A DNA stretch of 64,000 nt from Batrachochytrium dendrobatidis JAM81 (taxonomy: Eukaryota; Chytridiomycota; Chytridiomycetes; Rhizophydiales): positions 1,757,099-1,821,098 of the forward strand of contig NW_006281100.1 of assembly GCF_000203795.2 (NCBI RefSeq), written 5' to 3'. The translations under genes and the position numbers were made by a program. Within the stretch, counting starts at the first letter, position 1; each line of letters opens with the position of its first letter. Under the pieces are notes generated by a model that had not been told where the DNA came from, ran no database searches, and saw only the letters and a list, made by a program, of their open reading frames with translations. Shown here piece by piece: positions 46,101 to 56,151 of the stretch.

Positions 46101-46226
46101 GTCAGGTATATTAGAACTCAAGATCAGATCGCGGACATCATGACAAAAGGTCTTCCAAGGATCGCCTTTGCCCAATTCTCAGATCTACTTGGACTGAGAG
46201 CCGTTCAAGGCGAGGAGGGGTGTTAA
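43092..46226 (+). CDS. Copia Gag-protease-RNase H polyprotein (integrase and RT core deleted)
   Basis: 1044 aa. Residues 1-210 are a copia Gag (UBN2-type) region. The zinc knuckle at 276-290 (CNNCGRLGTHTTKDC) has one residue more than the usual C-X2-C-X4-H-X4-C. The protease active site is at 343-349 (ILDSGAT) with the conserved NNVLYVPGFEVNLIS strand. A stub of the RT start follows (NWKQAMTAPDANLWKIAADK, 561-580). The integrase zinc and DDE motifs and the RT YVDD box are missing. Residues 590-770 are basic/Ser-rich linker. The RT tail resumes at about 778 (LKRFYMLDCKPVATPIESG), then RNase H with D888, E929 (STMEAEY), D965 (YSDSQSA) and the ADIMTKGL end. The stop is in the first bases of the 3' LTR. 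A frame this long after deletion suggests selection or recency. Confidence 0.88.
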   Translation: MSPVGSHVIKLAEGLHVPRLERANYQKWLVLIEAALRHFNLWESHIIAKPPSKPDQPYLINNAKAYSMISATLSKDNEKLAEDLNGIPLSAHLSFAAIKKHHETGNMSAKLELEDELDLIVYDTQVGVKQLYDEMFDIRKLLSQIGVKWSDEDYVRKLLRKLLKGSSHWGNMRTRFDSFTKSNYATADIRTMLAYEEQQLITVMLLPSLDNAEVALHSNNNLRRSNNSKNSSGSNYNNKPHFRGFNNGDNSNDSHQNVQNSNNSSYWPNGKKKVLCNNCGRLGTHTTKDCRAQFSNNRKSNSNYASTPCANSNANDDFLFHNTMVSAKTDYCSISRNSVNEIILDSGATTHMVCNKNWLSNTVPLQNHSVKGSMKTATNAECKGSLQLKVWNGKASRVITINNVLYVPGFEVNLISPGKLAVEFGCWTKLNKQGAVLYTKDNVEVLRAHKVGTLDIIDCEILIPNKQIHASVRKSSLSGIKKPKANIKVVAESTQFISNEAINASSPRIQELSQPDSEVEDTPLKSKTQGPYYYYKRQPDVDYMNSSLFSASTTTSIFPSNWKQAMTAPDANLWKIAADKETESRAPLFTHSYNLGDDFTPSVPIVIDNVVSPETPEIPEIPYRASTLTGGESKSGRRQVPIVVQTARNTARMTVADRGTNIKTSHGRITQEGLLGRAISKNKAIKTSLNKSSLAGYRKPNRKSRSKSQGSRKEVQERPVDVMNRDRAMMAAPIKSTVTVEYPGAISETADASEPSIQAAVEQRMVENLPTTTSQKEHYLKNVLKRFYMLDCKPVATPIESGTNLTASLPTEPVTDAPYREAVGALMYAMVATRPDLGAAIGQVSRFMHHPNDTHWTAVKRILRYVKYSLNYSLTLGGDNTTLVGYCDADWAGDVDSRKSTSGYTCFLGNSCILWRSTKQTSVAISTMEAEYAAAVTATQELLFLRNMLSELGLTQERATILYSDSQSAIANTENQAPNHATTKHMDVKLKFLRDQVSQKNILVRYIRTQDQIADIMTKGLPRIAFAQFSDLLGLRAVQGEEGC
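46211..46220 (+). promoter_or_regulatory. Polypurine tract
   Basis: A purine-rich run including GAGGAGGGG directly before the 3' LTR, the expected plus-strand primer. Confidence 0.8.
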
Positions 46227-46631
46227 AGAAATCAGACCTTTGTTGAAGCAATCAAACATTGCCGCTTTACAAGCAAAGCTTAAAGTGGAGATATTATATC
46301 TCCACTTTCTCCACTCACTCCCTTAACTAAATTACTATAATAGCCAAGATACTTTCTTACTAAATAAACCATCCTCTGAATCAATCTTCTAAATATCATC
46401 TAAATATCATCTGACATAATTCCGTTATTATCTATTAAGTTTAACTCTTTATTCTGTTGACTTTCATTTGCGTGACTACTTCCTGATTATCATTCAAGAT
46501 CTCTTCTGACCGATCTTTTCTACAGCGGCAGATTATATATTATTACCTTATACTTTACTAATTGAAAGACTCAGTCTCTTTCTATATTTTCTATCTCTAT
46601 ACTTCTTGCGCGATAATCAAAATCTTTAACA
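46221..46631 (+). repeat. 3' LTR (411 bp)
   Basis: The same length as, and by eye the same sequence as, the 5' LTR, including the hairpin (46282-46308). Confidence 0.93.
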
Positions 46632-48820
46632 CAATCATGGTGATTGCTTGAATGTCAATACCAAGCCATGCGTTTGATGGTCATTTACTGTTCAGTTTAC
46701 TGCTCAACAATGCAAATGGTCGTTGTCTACCAATCAGTCGAGTCGTAGACATGGACTGCACATTGTGCGTATCGCTTTGTTCATGACCAAACTGTAACAA
46801 TGTGTATTTTGCATTGAGTTTGAACTGCAATCTGCGACTTGTACGCATTATGATGTATTGTTTCAATAGCCATTGTTGCATTCATCAACATCAACGTGCA
46901 GTGTCGATCTGATGTTTGGTGTTGATGTTGTGTTGATATTCCAACAACACTGAATATCCCAAATCAGGTCAGCATTGACTCGTGTGATAATAATCCACAG
47001 ACAGTCGGTTTTACCAAACTGTTGTACAAACATATTGACATTCGATCAATCGGAACGACAATCAATCACTCTAATGTGTTGTTGGATATACAAACTATAA
47101 CCCACATGGTGACTGATGTCGTAACACAACATTGAATCAATCAAACTGCAATTACACACTCCATCATATGTCGCATGTGTTGGTATGTCAAGTGTGGTGA
47201 TATTGGGTCAAAACAGTCGATTGGCATAGTAATCCATCAACACTCGAGTCGTTTGGTCAACCAAACAGTTGTATCATGCGGTAATATCAATATACTGCGA
47301 TTGTAGCATGCCATTCATCAGACATTGTTGAAACCATTACAAAACCTGTTNNNNNNNNNNNNNNNNNNNNNNNNNNNNNNNNNNNNNNNNNNNNNNNNNN
47401 NNNNNNNNNNNNNNNNNNNNNNNNNNNNNNNNNNNNNNNNNNNNNNNNNNGACCAAATCAAACTGTGACGAATACCGCATACTCGGATCATCATCAACTA
47501 AACCAGGAATACACACTCTGACAATATTTGCGATTGACGATTGAACCTGATTCATGGCTAATTCGTCGAGTGTTTGCAATGTGTTAATATAACCAGTCAT
47601 ATATCATTTGGTGTTGTTAACTTGTGGTTTGGTGATGGTTTGATTGCAAGTGATTCCTGGACACAACACATTGCAAACCAAGCAACTTGACTACTTGAAC
47701 GACTCAAATGACTCGATACTAACCGGAATTCAATACAATTGTTGAATAGCCCGTGTAATATCAGATCTAGTCAAGTCAACAGACAAGCCAACAGACACGA
47801 CAGCCGATACAACTATATACAGCAAAAATGCGTTGGATTCATTTGTGATTGTATACTCATCAATCTTGAATGACAGTGTTTGTGCAGTTTTGGATATAGG
47901 TTGTATGGATATTGCAACAAACCTGTAGTATTATAGTATGACTGGAATATACTACTATTGGATCAAACAACATAACAGTCCGATATAATGTCAAATATAT
48001 ATGTGCATAGAATGGTCACCAAACCTGATCGGTTGTGTATCAGTCATAAACAACTACCAATTAGCAACAAGTGTCATTCGTATACATTGACAGAATTACT
48101 ACAGACAACACCAACAATTACAAGATTACGTGCAATATATCAAGAATTGTGACATGGTTTCAATAAACCAACAACAACTGAACAAATGACATTGCAATGA
48201 TTATTCACAAAACAAGGCAATCAAACGACAATGTTAGTGACAATTATGTTGGACAATATTCATGATTCAAATATCGACAGTCAAACATTGGTTAACCAAC
48301 AGTTGTACGATTATACAACTGACCCGTGTATTGACAAGTGATCAACATTGATCCAGTCATGGTTAAAACGGTGTATCACAGGACTTGAAAGTTGACAGTA
48401 TTGCTGTGGTGTAACATTAGCAACTACACACAACTTGACATGAATGACAATGTTGATGTCAAAACTGTCAATGTATTACAATGTATTGGTCAACAGTGAC
48501 TGCAATCAATGATAATATTGCAGTCAATTCAATCCATGTGTTGATTGGAACAATCATTATCCACTTGTCAGATTCAGTATGTAAATGCATGTTTTGTAAC
48601 ACATTTACCAATCCAACAATTGACTGATTAACAATAATTGAATATTAAAATGTTGAATAAAAGACTCGAGTCATTATATGAATGACGTAATCAATTGTTG
48701 AGTTGAATTGACACTCGATTGAACAATACAAATAAACACAAAAATGCTTAAACACTATTCAAAGTGTGAATTTGTCTCACATTATTCACATGATATCGAG
48801 TTTTGGATTTAAAGTCGGAT
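46632..48820. other. AT-rich interval, no supportable gene; contains assembly gap
   Basis: Short degenerate frames only. The minus-strand frame beside the gap (LDELAMNQVQSSIANIVRV) could be a helical-repeat remnant but is not assignable. No continuation of the interrupted CRN relic is clear after the 3' LTR. Confidence 0.45.
47351..47450. other. Assembly gap (100 N)
   Basis: Exactly 100 Ns, probably a placeholder of unknown true length. Confidence 0.98.
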
Positions 48821-48909
48821 TTTTTCCTTTCTTTTCTTTTTTTCATTCCATTCCATTCTATTCTTATTCTATTCCATTCAATTCTTTCATTTCTCTCCAG
48901 TAAACTCCA
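48820..48909 (+). promoter_or_regulatory. Pyrimidine-rich core promoter of the CRN gene
   Basis: About 80 bp of almost pure T/C with ATTCC-like repeats (CATTCCATTCCATTCTATTC) end directly before the ATG at 48910. Nearby genes lack such a tract. Confidence 0.5.
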
Positions 48910-50532
48910 ATGGAAAACAAAGCATTCTACATTAAATATCTGGACTACCAGCCAGTGAAAATCGAAACCCACTTCAATGGAGAACTAGAGAGAAGAAGAC
49001 CACTGACTGACGTTGGTGGCCTGGTTGCTGCTTACAAGACTGCTGCCATTCCCCTCCTTGCTTCTACCTTTGTTGGTGATATCACCATTCATTATGTGGT
49101 GAATGGGGTGGAGACCAACTACAACTCCTGGGACCCCATTGCTGCTCTCGGAACAAATGGTTCCTACGATCATCCACTGATTATTCGCTCTCTAAGAGAT
49201 ACTATCACTATGGACGAGCATATGGTTTGGTCTCTTCCTGAACCGGTGTATGACAATCCTGTGTCAAGACCCAACACCTCTGGCAGAATTTGGAAGAAGC
49301 CGACACATGTTTTCCTGTGGTCTGATTTTAAGCAAAGCGTTGTTGATTGGATTGGTGCTAATCATCATCAGCATTCTCAAAGAGTACAAAGACCTGTGTT
49401 TGTTTCTGGGATTATCATCACCGAAGAAGTTCAAAGTCTTCAACCCTTCATTCTCGACAATTTGCTCAATATCTCTGCCAAGTGTTTCATTCCTCCTTCT
49501 GAATTCAAGGCACGACGTCAAATCACAAGCTGCGTAGGAGAGCCAGATCATTTAATGACTAGAAATGGAGAGATTGTCGCCATTGTTGAAGAAAAGGGCA
49601 ATTGGACCTTGCCTATCAGTGATATTGTCAATTCATACGACACAGAAAGGACACGTGCGTCTGCTCTTGACCAACTCTACCACTATATGCGATTGAACCA
49701 CAGACAATATGGGATTCTGTCGTCATACGAAAACACCTGGTTTGTTTATCGAAATCAAGAATGTGCCGTTTGTGAAGAACCTCAAGTTCATGAAACTTTG
49801 TATGTTTCCGAGGGAATCTCCTTTACTGCTCAAACTCCCACTGTTCAACAATGCTTATCGTATTTCAACAGCATCGTCAATCACAATCATATGGATTCTC
49901 CCCCCGCATCAAAGCGTCCGTCTAGAGCTAGTTCTGCTACCCAAATCTCTCGACCAAGTAGTACTAGAGTATCTCCGCGTGCTAGTCTCTCCAGAGGATG
50001 CAGTTCTTTGTCGTCTGGAATTCAAATCAACGAGCAACCCCAAGACTTTGATGTTGATGATTTCAAATTTGATACAGTTCTTGGTGAAGGAAGAAGCAAA
50101 GTGTATTTGGATTACTATGGATCTAGCCGTATTGCTCTCAAGGTTGCTGATATTGCCAAGCACGGAGAAATGCTTCCAGAATTGCTGAATGAGGTTTCTG
50201 TGTATGAACAGCTATCGGGGCTACAAGGGAATGGCATACCTAGATTCGTTTGTCATGGGTTTGTGGAGGACGTTCTGTACTGTGTAGGTGTTTCTATCTG
50301 TGGTACGGTGGCCAATGGATTCACTGAACAGCAAAAGCAGAAGTTGTTGGAAACACTCGAAAGCATTCACGAGGCCGGTATTCTACATAACGATATCAAA
50401 AAGGAGAATATCTTGATTGATGAATCTGGGAATCCATATATCATTGACTTTGGCTTCTCTACACGAAATTGCTCCCCTGTTGCTCGAATGGAAGAAACAA
50501 ACTTGCTCCTTAGTCTGGTTGAAAGTACTTGA
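48910..50532 (+). CDS. Crinkler (CRN) protein: Ubl-like header, PD-(D/E)XK nuclease, protein kinase
   Basis: A single-exon 540-aa protein. Residues 1-95 are the CRN header seen in Batrachochytrium (FYIKYLDYQPVKIE, GGLVAAYKTAAIPLL, VNGVETNYNSWDPIAALG, HPLIIRS). Residues ~100-310 carry a restriction-nuclease-like core: GEPDHLMTRNG then IVAIVEEKGNW, a PD ... ExK arrangement. A Ser-rich linker (~325-375) follows, then a compact kinase: VLGEGRSKVYL (Gly loop), IALKVAD (Lys), LLNEVSVYEQL (helix C Glu), HNDIKKENIL (catalytic loop) and IIDFGFS (DFG). It stops about 24 residues after DFG, so the C-lobe is very short. There is no signal peptide. CRN proteins are known from oomycetes and chytrids and many act in host nuclei; whether this one is translocated is inference. 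It looks intact, unlike the two relics at 40-43 kb. Confidence 0.85.
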   Translation: MENKAFYIKYLDYQPVKIETHFNGELERRRPLTDVGGLVAAYKTAAIPLLASTFVGDITIHYVVNGVETNYNSWDPIAALGTNGSYDHPLIIRSLRDTITMDEHMVWSLPEPVYDNPVSRPNTSGRIWKKPTHVFLWSDFKQSVVDWIGANHHQHSQRVQRPVFVSGIIITEEVQSLQPFILDNLLNISAKCFIPPSEFKARRQITSCVGEPDHLMTRNGEIVAIVEEKGNWTLPISDIVNSYDTERTRASALDQLYHYMRLNHRQYGILSSYENTWFVYRNQECAVCEEPQVHETLYVSEGISFTAQTPTVQQCLSYFNSIVNHNHMDSPPASKRPSRASSATQISRPSSTRVSPRASLSRGCSSLSSGIQINEQPQDFDVDDFKFDTVLGEGRSKVYLDYYGSSRIALKVADIAKHGEMLPELLNEVSVYEQLSGLQGNGIPRFVCHGFVEDVLYCVGVSICGTVANGFTEQQKQKLLETLESIHEAGILHNDIKKENILIDESGNPYIIDFGFSTRNCSPVARMEETNLLLSLVEST

Positions 50533-51119
50533 GATAGTACATTTGGGTTGGAATGAATTAGACAATTATTTGTATGAATAAAGCACCGAGTCTTGACCAT
50601 TATATTTGACATTGATTGTCCATGGCATTTTAGCATAAATCACCTGTCACAGGCGAGATCAACTCCAGACACTTTGAACAACTTTTAGCAGAGAGCATCT
50701 ACCAAGAAAAGTAGTATCATTCAGTGCCCTATCTATACTACTATTGTTTTTTACATTTTCCACTGTTCAATACATACTGCGGTACTATTTCAAGTATTCC
50801 AAAACCAACTTGTAAATCAGACAATTGAAGATGAGTTTCATTTACGAAATATACATTTTTGAATCAACAAAACGACACATTTACTATTGAATCTGGTTTA
50901 AACCGTTCAACAATAATATCGCGAAATGCAGTTTTGTATTGTGCAACAACTCTTGCTGACATTCTAATAAAAATGAGTTTGTAAGCCTGCAATTCCAACA
51001 ATATCAATCAAGTCAATTTTCAACAAGAATATTCGATTTATTTTTATTCCAACAAAATCAAGGAAATTTTCAACACAAGTGTTCCATTTTGCATTTGCTG
51101 AGATTTGGTTGTTGATAAC
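50533..51119. other. Spacer, no gene seen
   Basis: AT-rich, with no supported ORF or RNA gene. Confidence 0.5.
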
Positions 51120-52825
51120 ATGAGCGATTCAACTCATATTCCTGTTATTGAATCGAGGAGACCAAAACCTTCTGTCACTGCAAAGTGTCCAAACTGTTCT
51201 GTAGTCATTGAATTCTATCTTCCTGTCACTCCAGCTTATGCCTTTTCTGTTTATAGAGTGGTTTGATTTTCTTGTAGAGACTTGTTCTATTCCAACTTCT
51301 GCTGTTCAACAGACTCCATCTGTTTCTGCTAAAAAAACTACAAATGCCTCGGACCAATCTACCAACAATGCTTCCAGTCGCAGACCAAAAACTACTCTTG
51401 GAAAAACCGGTTCAGGTAATTGTAAAACCTTTGAAAAAGGATGATTCTTGTCTTCTAATTTCATGATTGATTTAGATGACCATCCAATCGATATGGAATA
51501 TTATGATTTGTTGGAGATTCCTGCTACGGCGTCTAGTGCTGTCATCAAAAAGGCGTATTATCTCAAGGCTATGAAGTGTCATCCTGATAAAAACTTGGAC
51601 AATCCATTGGCTGAAGAAATGTTTAAACAAATATCTGAAGCTTATCAAGGTACAGACTTGATGGTTCATGTGTATCCAGAAAAACTATACTAATGTTTAA
51701 ATTTTAGTCTTGTCGGATCCACAGCGTCGTTCATTTTATAATATTCATGGAAAGGCTGCTGCAGTGGGTTCTGAAGGATCTGTGTTTGTCGATCCAGAAC
51801 AATTCTTCAGACAACAGTTTGGTGGTGATATGTTTGTTGATATCATTGGTGAAATATCCATTGCTCGGGATTTTAAAGACGTCATGGCTGCAAAAGATCC
51901 ATCCAAATCTAATGACTTGACCACTGACTCCAACTCTTCTACCATCAACTCGGAAACAGAAGTGCCATCTACAGATGCTACCACTCAAGCCAAACAAGAC
52001 TCGGCATTGATGTACAAACAACGTCGTTTGATTCGTAAAGAACGTATTCAGAAACTGTCGCATAATCTTGTTGCCAAGCTTTCGCTTTACACTGATGCGT
52101 TTCCATTTCCTGATCCTACTTCTTCTCCACTTTTGGGGATCTCTTTGAATAGCTTGGCAAACGAATCACTCGACACGTTTCGTGCTTTATCTACTATCGA
52201 AGCTCAACAACTTGCTTTGGAAAGCTATGGACCCGAATTGTTGAGAGCGATTGGATTCACCTATGTTTTAAAAGCTGATCAGTGGATTGCCAAAATTGCT
52301 GCAGAGGATGGGGGTGCTGTGCTATGGCATCGAGTATGGGGACTTGGGTCTCGAGTAAGCGGAGCTATCAAAGAAAAAACTCACATTTTAAACGAGACGG
52401 TCGGGACGTTTCGTACGGCTCTAGATCTGCAAAGCAAATTCACCAAACTTCAAGAAATGGATAAAAAAACAAAAAAAACAGGTGAAGGAGGTGAAAAGAC
52501 TGTTGATGAGGACGTCGAAGTCGAACCGACACCTCAGGAGCAAGAACTCCGCACGCAGCTGGAATATGAAGCGGCAACAAAGGGACTAGAAGCTTTGTGG
52601 AGAGGATCCAAATTAGAAGTTGAATCTGTGCTACGCGATGTATGCGACGATGCTCTCGGAGATGCACCTGGTGTGTCGACCGAGTTACGTAAACGACGTG
52701 CTGATGCTTTGCGGATCTTGGGTCAGGTTTATGAAACCGTTGGTATTGCTGCTGCTGCCAGTTCCGTGCCCAATACTTCCACTGGCACATCTAGCCAACA
52801 GCCTCCATTGCCTCCTCGAAAATAG
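51120..52825 (+). CDS. DnaJ-X type J-domain co-chaperone (Caj1/Djp1-like)
   Basis: A type II/III Hsp40 that stimulates Hsp70 ATPase; the fungal relatives Caj1 and Djp1 act at membranes and in peroxisomal import. Clear exons are: one ending at 51415, then 51476-51649 and 51708-52825. The J domain (YYDLLEIPATASSAVIKKAY, HPDKNLDNPLAEEMFKQISE, YQVLSDPQRRSFYNIHGK) carries the essential HPD. The DnaJ-X domain follows (GDMFVDIIGEISIARDF to AADALRILGQVYETVG-like end, here RADALRILGQVYETVG), with a Pro-rich tail. ATG 51120 opens a frame with CPNC, typical of the short Cys-containing N terminus in fungal members, but the join between it and the exon ending 51415 is not clear from splice signals. Confidence 0.85.
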
Positions 52826-53126
52826 AGTGTTTCCCGTACCCTACCATTTTTATATTCACCACCTGTTTTGATATTGCTATTCCGTATTTTATGTTGCTGC
52901 TACTTTTTGGAGAGTATTGCTATACTACCGAATACAACAATCATTGCTATTTTTTCCAAATCAATAAAATAATTGAGCTATTGTATGTTCTACCTCTAAT
53001 TTCCATTGGATAGCTTTCAAGTTTAAAAAACAAATTATCTTGGTAAATAAGGTTTTAATAGTTGAATAAACATGGCAGATGCCACAATAAGCCTTGTAGA
53101 GAATTGAACGAGTTCCATATACGACA

Positions 53127-54487
53127 TTACCAACCACCCGATTCGTCTTGAAATGTGTCCCATGGATTGCTAGTTCCGGTAGATAGACTAGCTAGTTTTG
53201 CTTTGGGTGATGGCGTGTCCAGTTCAACCGGATCATCATGAGAATGACCACCACTTGTAGCATGGCTTAATTTCATTTCCATTTGCTCACTTAATGATAA
53301 AGCAGATACATTGCCCACCTCGGTCTTGTCATTCGTGTCGGGAGGTGGAAATGAAGCAAAATCAGCTACATGAGCAGGTGTAGGAATTTGATCATTTGAA
53401 GTAGTTGTAAAAGAAATCGGAGGTGATAACGAATCTCTCCTACTAGGCAAATCATCAAATGATTCGTCGATAAGCGATCCAGATTTGGGTCTCAATGTAG
53501 GTACAATAGTACTTTTGGGTCGACCAGGTAGAGGTGGTGCAGGCATACTCACTGGTCGTGTACCAGAAGTAGCATGAATCGTATCGGATTTGCTATGACT
53601 TACAACGGCTCCCAATCGAGCTTGAAGTGACGTTGACGGAGCATTCGCAGTAGCTACAGATGCAGCAGCGCGTTGAGAAAGTCCAGTCGATCCATCTGCA
53701 CCTTCTTTTGGTAAAGGAGCAGTACCAGCAAAAGCTGGTTTTGAGTGCTGTGTAGTGGGTGTTCCAACCAAAGTCCGTGTTTCCATCTGTTTCATATGTT
53801 CATTGATTGCAGTCCACCAATCCGCACTTTCAACCATGGTTTTCCCCTTGAATTTGTGTTTGATATCTCGTCCAAACACACCCGAGTTTTTCCCAACAAA
53901 AACAATGTCTTTGGGATCTTTATCGCCAAGATTAAGTGGAAGCAAGGTGTATTCTGCCAAATCAAGCGTCAGCTCAGGCATTTCAAGTATGGAATCAGCC
54001 GAAAAGTCCGGTTTGTTGCCAGTAGGAGAGAATGGACCGCCTGCAGATGAAGTGTCAGAATGCGTAGCTCCTATGGGTGTTGATGAAAGTGGTGGCAGAG
54101 TATGCAGATATCCAGAAGTGGACAGGACAGCATTGACGGGCCGATAGGATTGTTTAAACACACCTTCTTTGCGCAGTAGCGATCCTTGTCGAACAACGCG
54201 AATGGCAAGATCGTCACATCCGTCATAGATGATGTTTGCAGGATCAACCAAGGGCACATTGTTTTGGTCAATAAATCAATCACAGTTGCTTGCTCTAAAA
54301 ATTGCCCAGTCTTTATCTGCCTCCATTGTATCCAATAACTTGGCCATATCTCTGGATTGATCCAACCTTTTGGTATAATTTGAAGTTTGCCATTCGTAAA
54401 AAGATGCTAAACCAACACGAATATTCTGTACAATCACTTTTTCAAATGCATTGATAGAGTGTTGTTGAATAATTCGAGTTTTTACAA
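53127..54487 (-). pseudogene. SLM1/SLM2-like PH-domain gene, 5'-truncated with in-frame stop
   Basis: In yeast, Slm proteins bind PI(4,5)P2 and TORC2 at the plasma membrane/eisosomes. On the minus strand the upstream part (54487-54290) gives the end of the BAR-like region (FEKVIVQNIRVGLASFYEWQ, MEADKDWAIFRASN). It is followed in the same frame by a TGA (at about 54274) and then directly by the PH region (VRQGSLLRKEGVFKQSYRPV, AVLSTSGYLHTLPP, FVGKNSGVFGRDIKHKFKGK, SADWWTAINEHMKQ). A Ser/Pro-rich tail ends at 53127 (NPWDTFQDESGGW). The C-terminal frame is open for 376 codons but has no ATG at its start. Most of the BAR domain is missing upstream, with no acceptor that restores it. Either a pseudogene or an assembly error at the TGA. 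Confidence 0.6.
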
Positions 54488-54770
54488 ATCAGCATCACTG
54501 GAAATAGTTACTGTTATTCAGACAGTCAGTTGTCCAGACATTACAGTTGTAATATTACACATTTTCCATTGTTGCTGGATACCAATATGCCTACATTTGA
54601 AGATGAATACTACCAACAAAATATTCCATTAGAACTGCAACTGTTGCTTCAAGGTCATGGACATATCGTTGTAAATCGTTTCAAATATCAGTCTGTTACC
54701 CCATTTTAAACCAATCCATCAATCTCTGATTCGGCTCGCTCAATACTCTCCAGCAACTTGCATTCCATTC

Positions 54771-55621
54771 CTACAACGACTTGTTCATCGTATCCATGTT
54801 TACAGCGTTTGTTGTTTTGACTGCAATTTGCATCAACCCAGAATAATGGAATTTACCATTTCCTTTGTAGAATTTGTCCATAATGTCTGTTTTAATGTAA
54901 TCTTTTGACTGTTTTTGGATACAAAAGTCGACAATCATTGCTTTATCATCGACTTGACCGCAGTTTGATGAGTTGACAGCACAATCGCATATACACAGGA
55001 TATGAAATATCAAATCCAATCAAAGTTGGGTATTGTTTGCTGTATCCTTGTCAACTCGGACAATAGCACCACATGGCAATACTTGATAGCAATGTAGACT
55101 GTTTTGGTGCTGTGAGATGCAATGATACAACGAGTTTCAGGACCCATTCCAATATGATGCAGCATATTGCAGACAAACAGTTCATTTGTATCTGGTTGCC
55201 TGATATCTCTTACATTGTATTGTGTGGGTCTGTACTGACGAGTCTTGATGTAGCAACAAACAGTCAGTTCCGTTGTTGACATTCCAAGCGAATCTGGTCT
55301 GGATTCCGTTTTTCTTTGGAGATAATGAGATGTCAAATAACTTGTCAATGTCAGCCTTGTAGTGTTGAATGACAGTATTGATTGACAGCAGTTTGAATCG
55401 GTTCCGTATTTCCATCCAGATACTGTGATATTGGCAAGAAGGATCTTGCAGAGTTGTTGGTTGTTGATGAGCAAGTTGGATATAAAGTTGTTTTCAATCA
55501 ATCCGTTGACAGTCATGATAGCATACTTTGATTTGTATGTACGCAATACTGCTGTCATCTTGTGTATGGTGTTTCCTATTTCCACAAACGCATTCCATTT
55601 CCAGCTGTTTTTTGCAGACAT
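54771..55621 (-). pseudogene. Unclassified degenerate ORF pair
   Basis: Two overlapping minus-strand frames (55621-55010, 203 codons; 55019-54771, 82 codons) appear to be one older gene with a frame change near 55015. Readable segments include HHIGMGPETRCIIAS, YIAIKYCHVVLLSELTRIQQ and IMDKFYKGNGKFHYSGLMQ. I do not recognise the family; a kinase-like or CRN-associated C-terminal domain is possible but unsupported. Confidence 0.35.
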
Positions 55622-55872
55622 TTGATGTTGTGTAACAATGAGGGTGTAAAATGTAGTACAGAAATAGACGACTAAATTACATTTATTCCAACGGATTTAG
55701 CACTCTTGTTCAAGTAAAACAGTATCATCCGATGTTCACTATACACTACTTGTACGTTGAATCATGCCAATCACTTGCTATTTTAACAAGCATGGAATAT
55801 CACGGCACATATTGATGACCAACTAATAGCCGAGTGTCAACTTATTCCAGTTTTGGTTTATACTCATTTCTT

Positions 55873-55884
55873 AACCCTAACCCT
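55873..55884 (+). promoter_or_regulatory. Telobox-like motif upstream of secreted gene 56152
   Basis: AACCCTAACCCT, about 270 bp before the start codon. Confidence 0.4.
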
Positions 55885-56017
55885 TTTCAGAGTGAAGCTT
55901 TATAATCAACCATATGATATTTGAATGTATGGACAAATAGCGGCTCAACCAACATTGCGGATATCATATAAAGGAAGACTCTTCAAAGTTTGGCATTGAC
56001 AACAAATCAACAACCCT

Positions 56018-56151
56018 GACAACAACACTAACCCTTAGGACGGCTACCCAAAAACATGCTTTTAATATTATCCACTCAATAACCGACATAAATACAATCC
56101 AAAACTTGACCTGTTGAATGACATTACAACTTGCTCAACCAAACCAATACA
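56018..56151 (+). promoter_or_regulatory. Shared promoter/leader module of the MKL secreted family, copy 2
   Basis: CAACCCTGACAACAACAC, CCTTAGGACGG (56033-56043, 109 bp before the ATG), AACATGC, ATAAATAC (about 57 bp before) and ACAACTTGCT (56126-56135, 17 bp before), in the same order and spacing as before the genes at 21129 (minus) and 58414. Confidence 0.68.

Larger units (their letters stand above)
42677..46631 (+). mobile_element. Ty1/copia LTR retrotransposon, internally deleted but with intact ORF
   Basis: A 3955-bp element with two 411-bp LTRs (42677-43087, 46221-46631) that I read as identical, each starting TGTTAAAG and ending CTTTAACA. It has a primer-binding site at 43088, a polypurine tract at 46211-46220 and a single 1044-codon ORF. 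Identical LTRs mean a very recent insertion. No 5-bp target duplication is visible (ATATT before, CAATC after). Integrase and most of the RT are absent, so it is non-autonomous. Confidence 0.92.

Noticed and set aside
47451..47600. Minus-strand ORF continuing through the second assembly gap
   Set aside because: Its length comes from translated Ns; the readable part has no convincing family match.
56131..56151. Upstream ATG of the secreted gene (MLNQTNT...)
   Set aside because: It would bury the signal peptide and lies in the conserved ACAACTTGCT leader, which is untranslated in both relatives.
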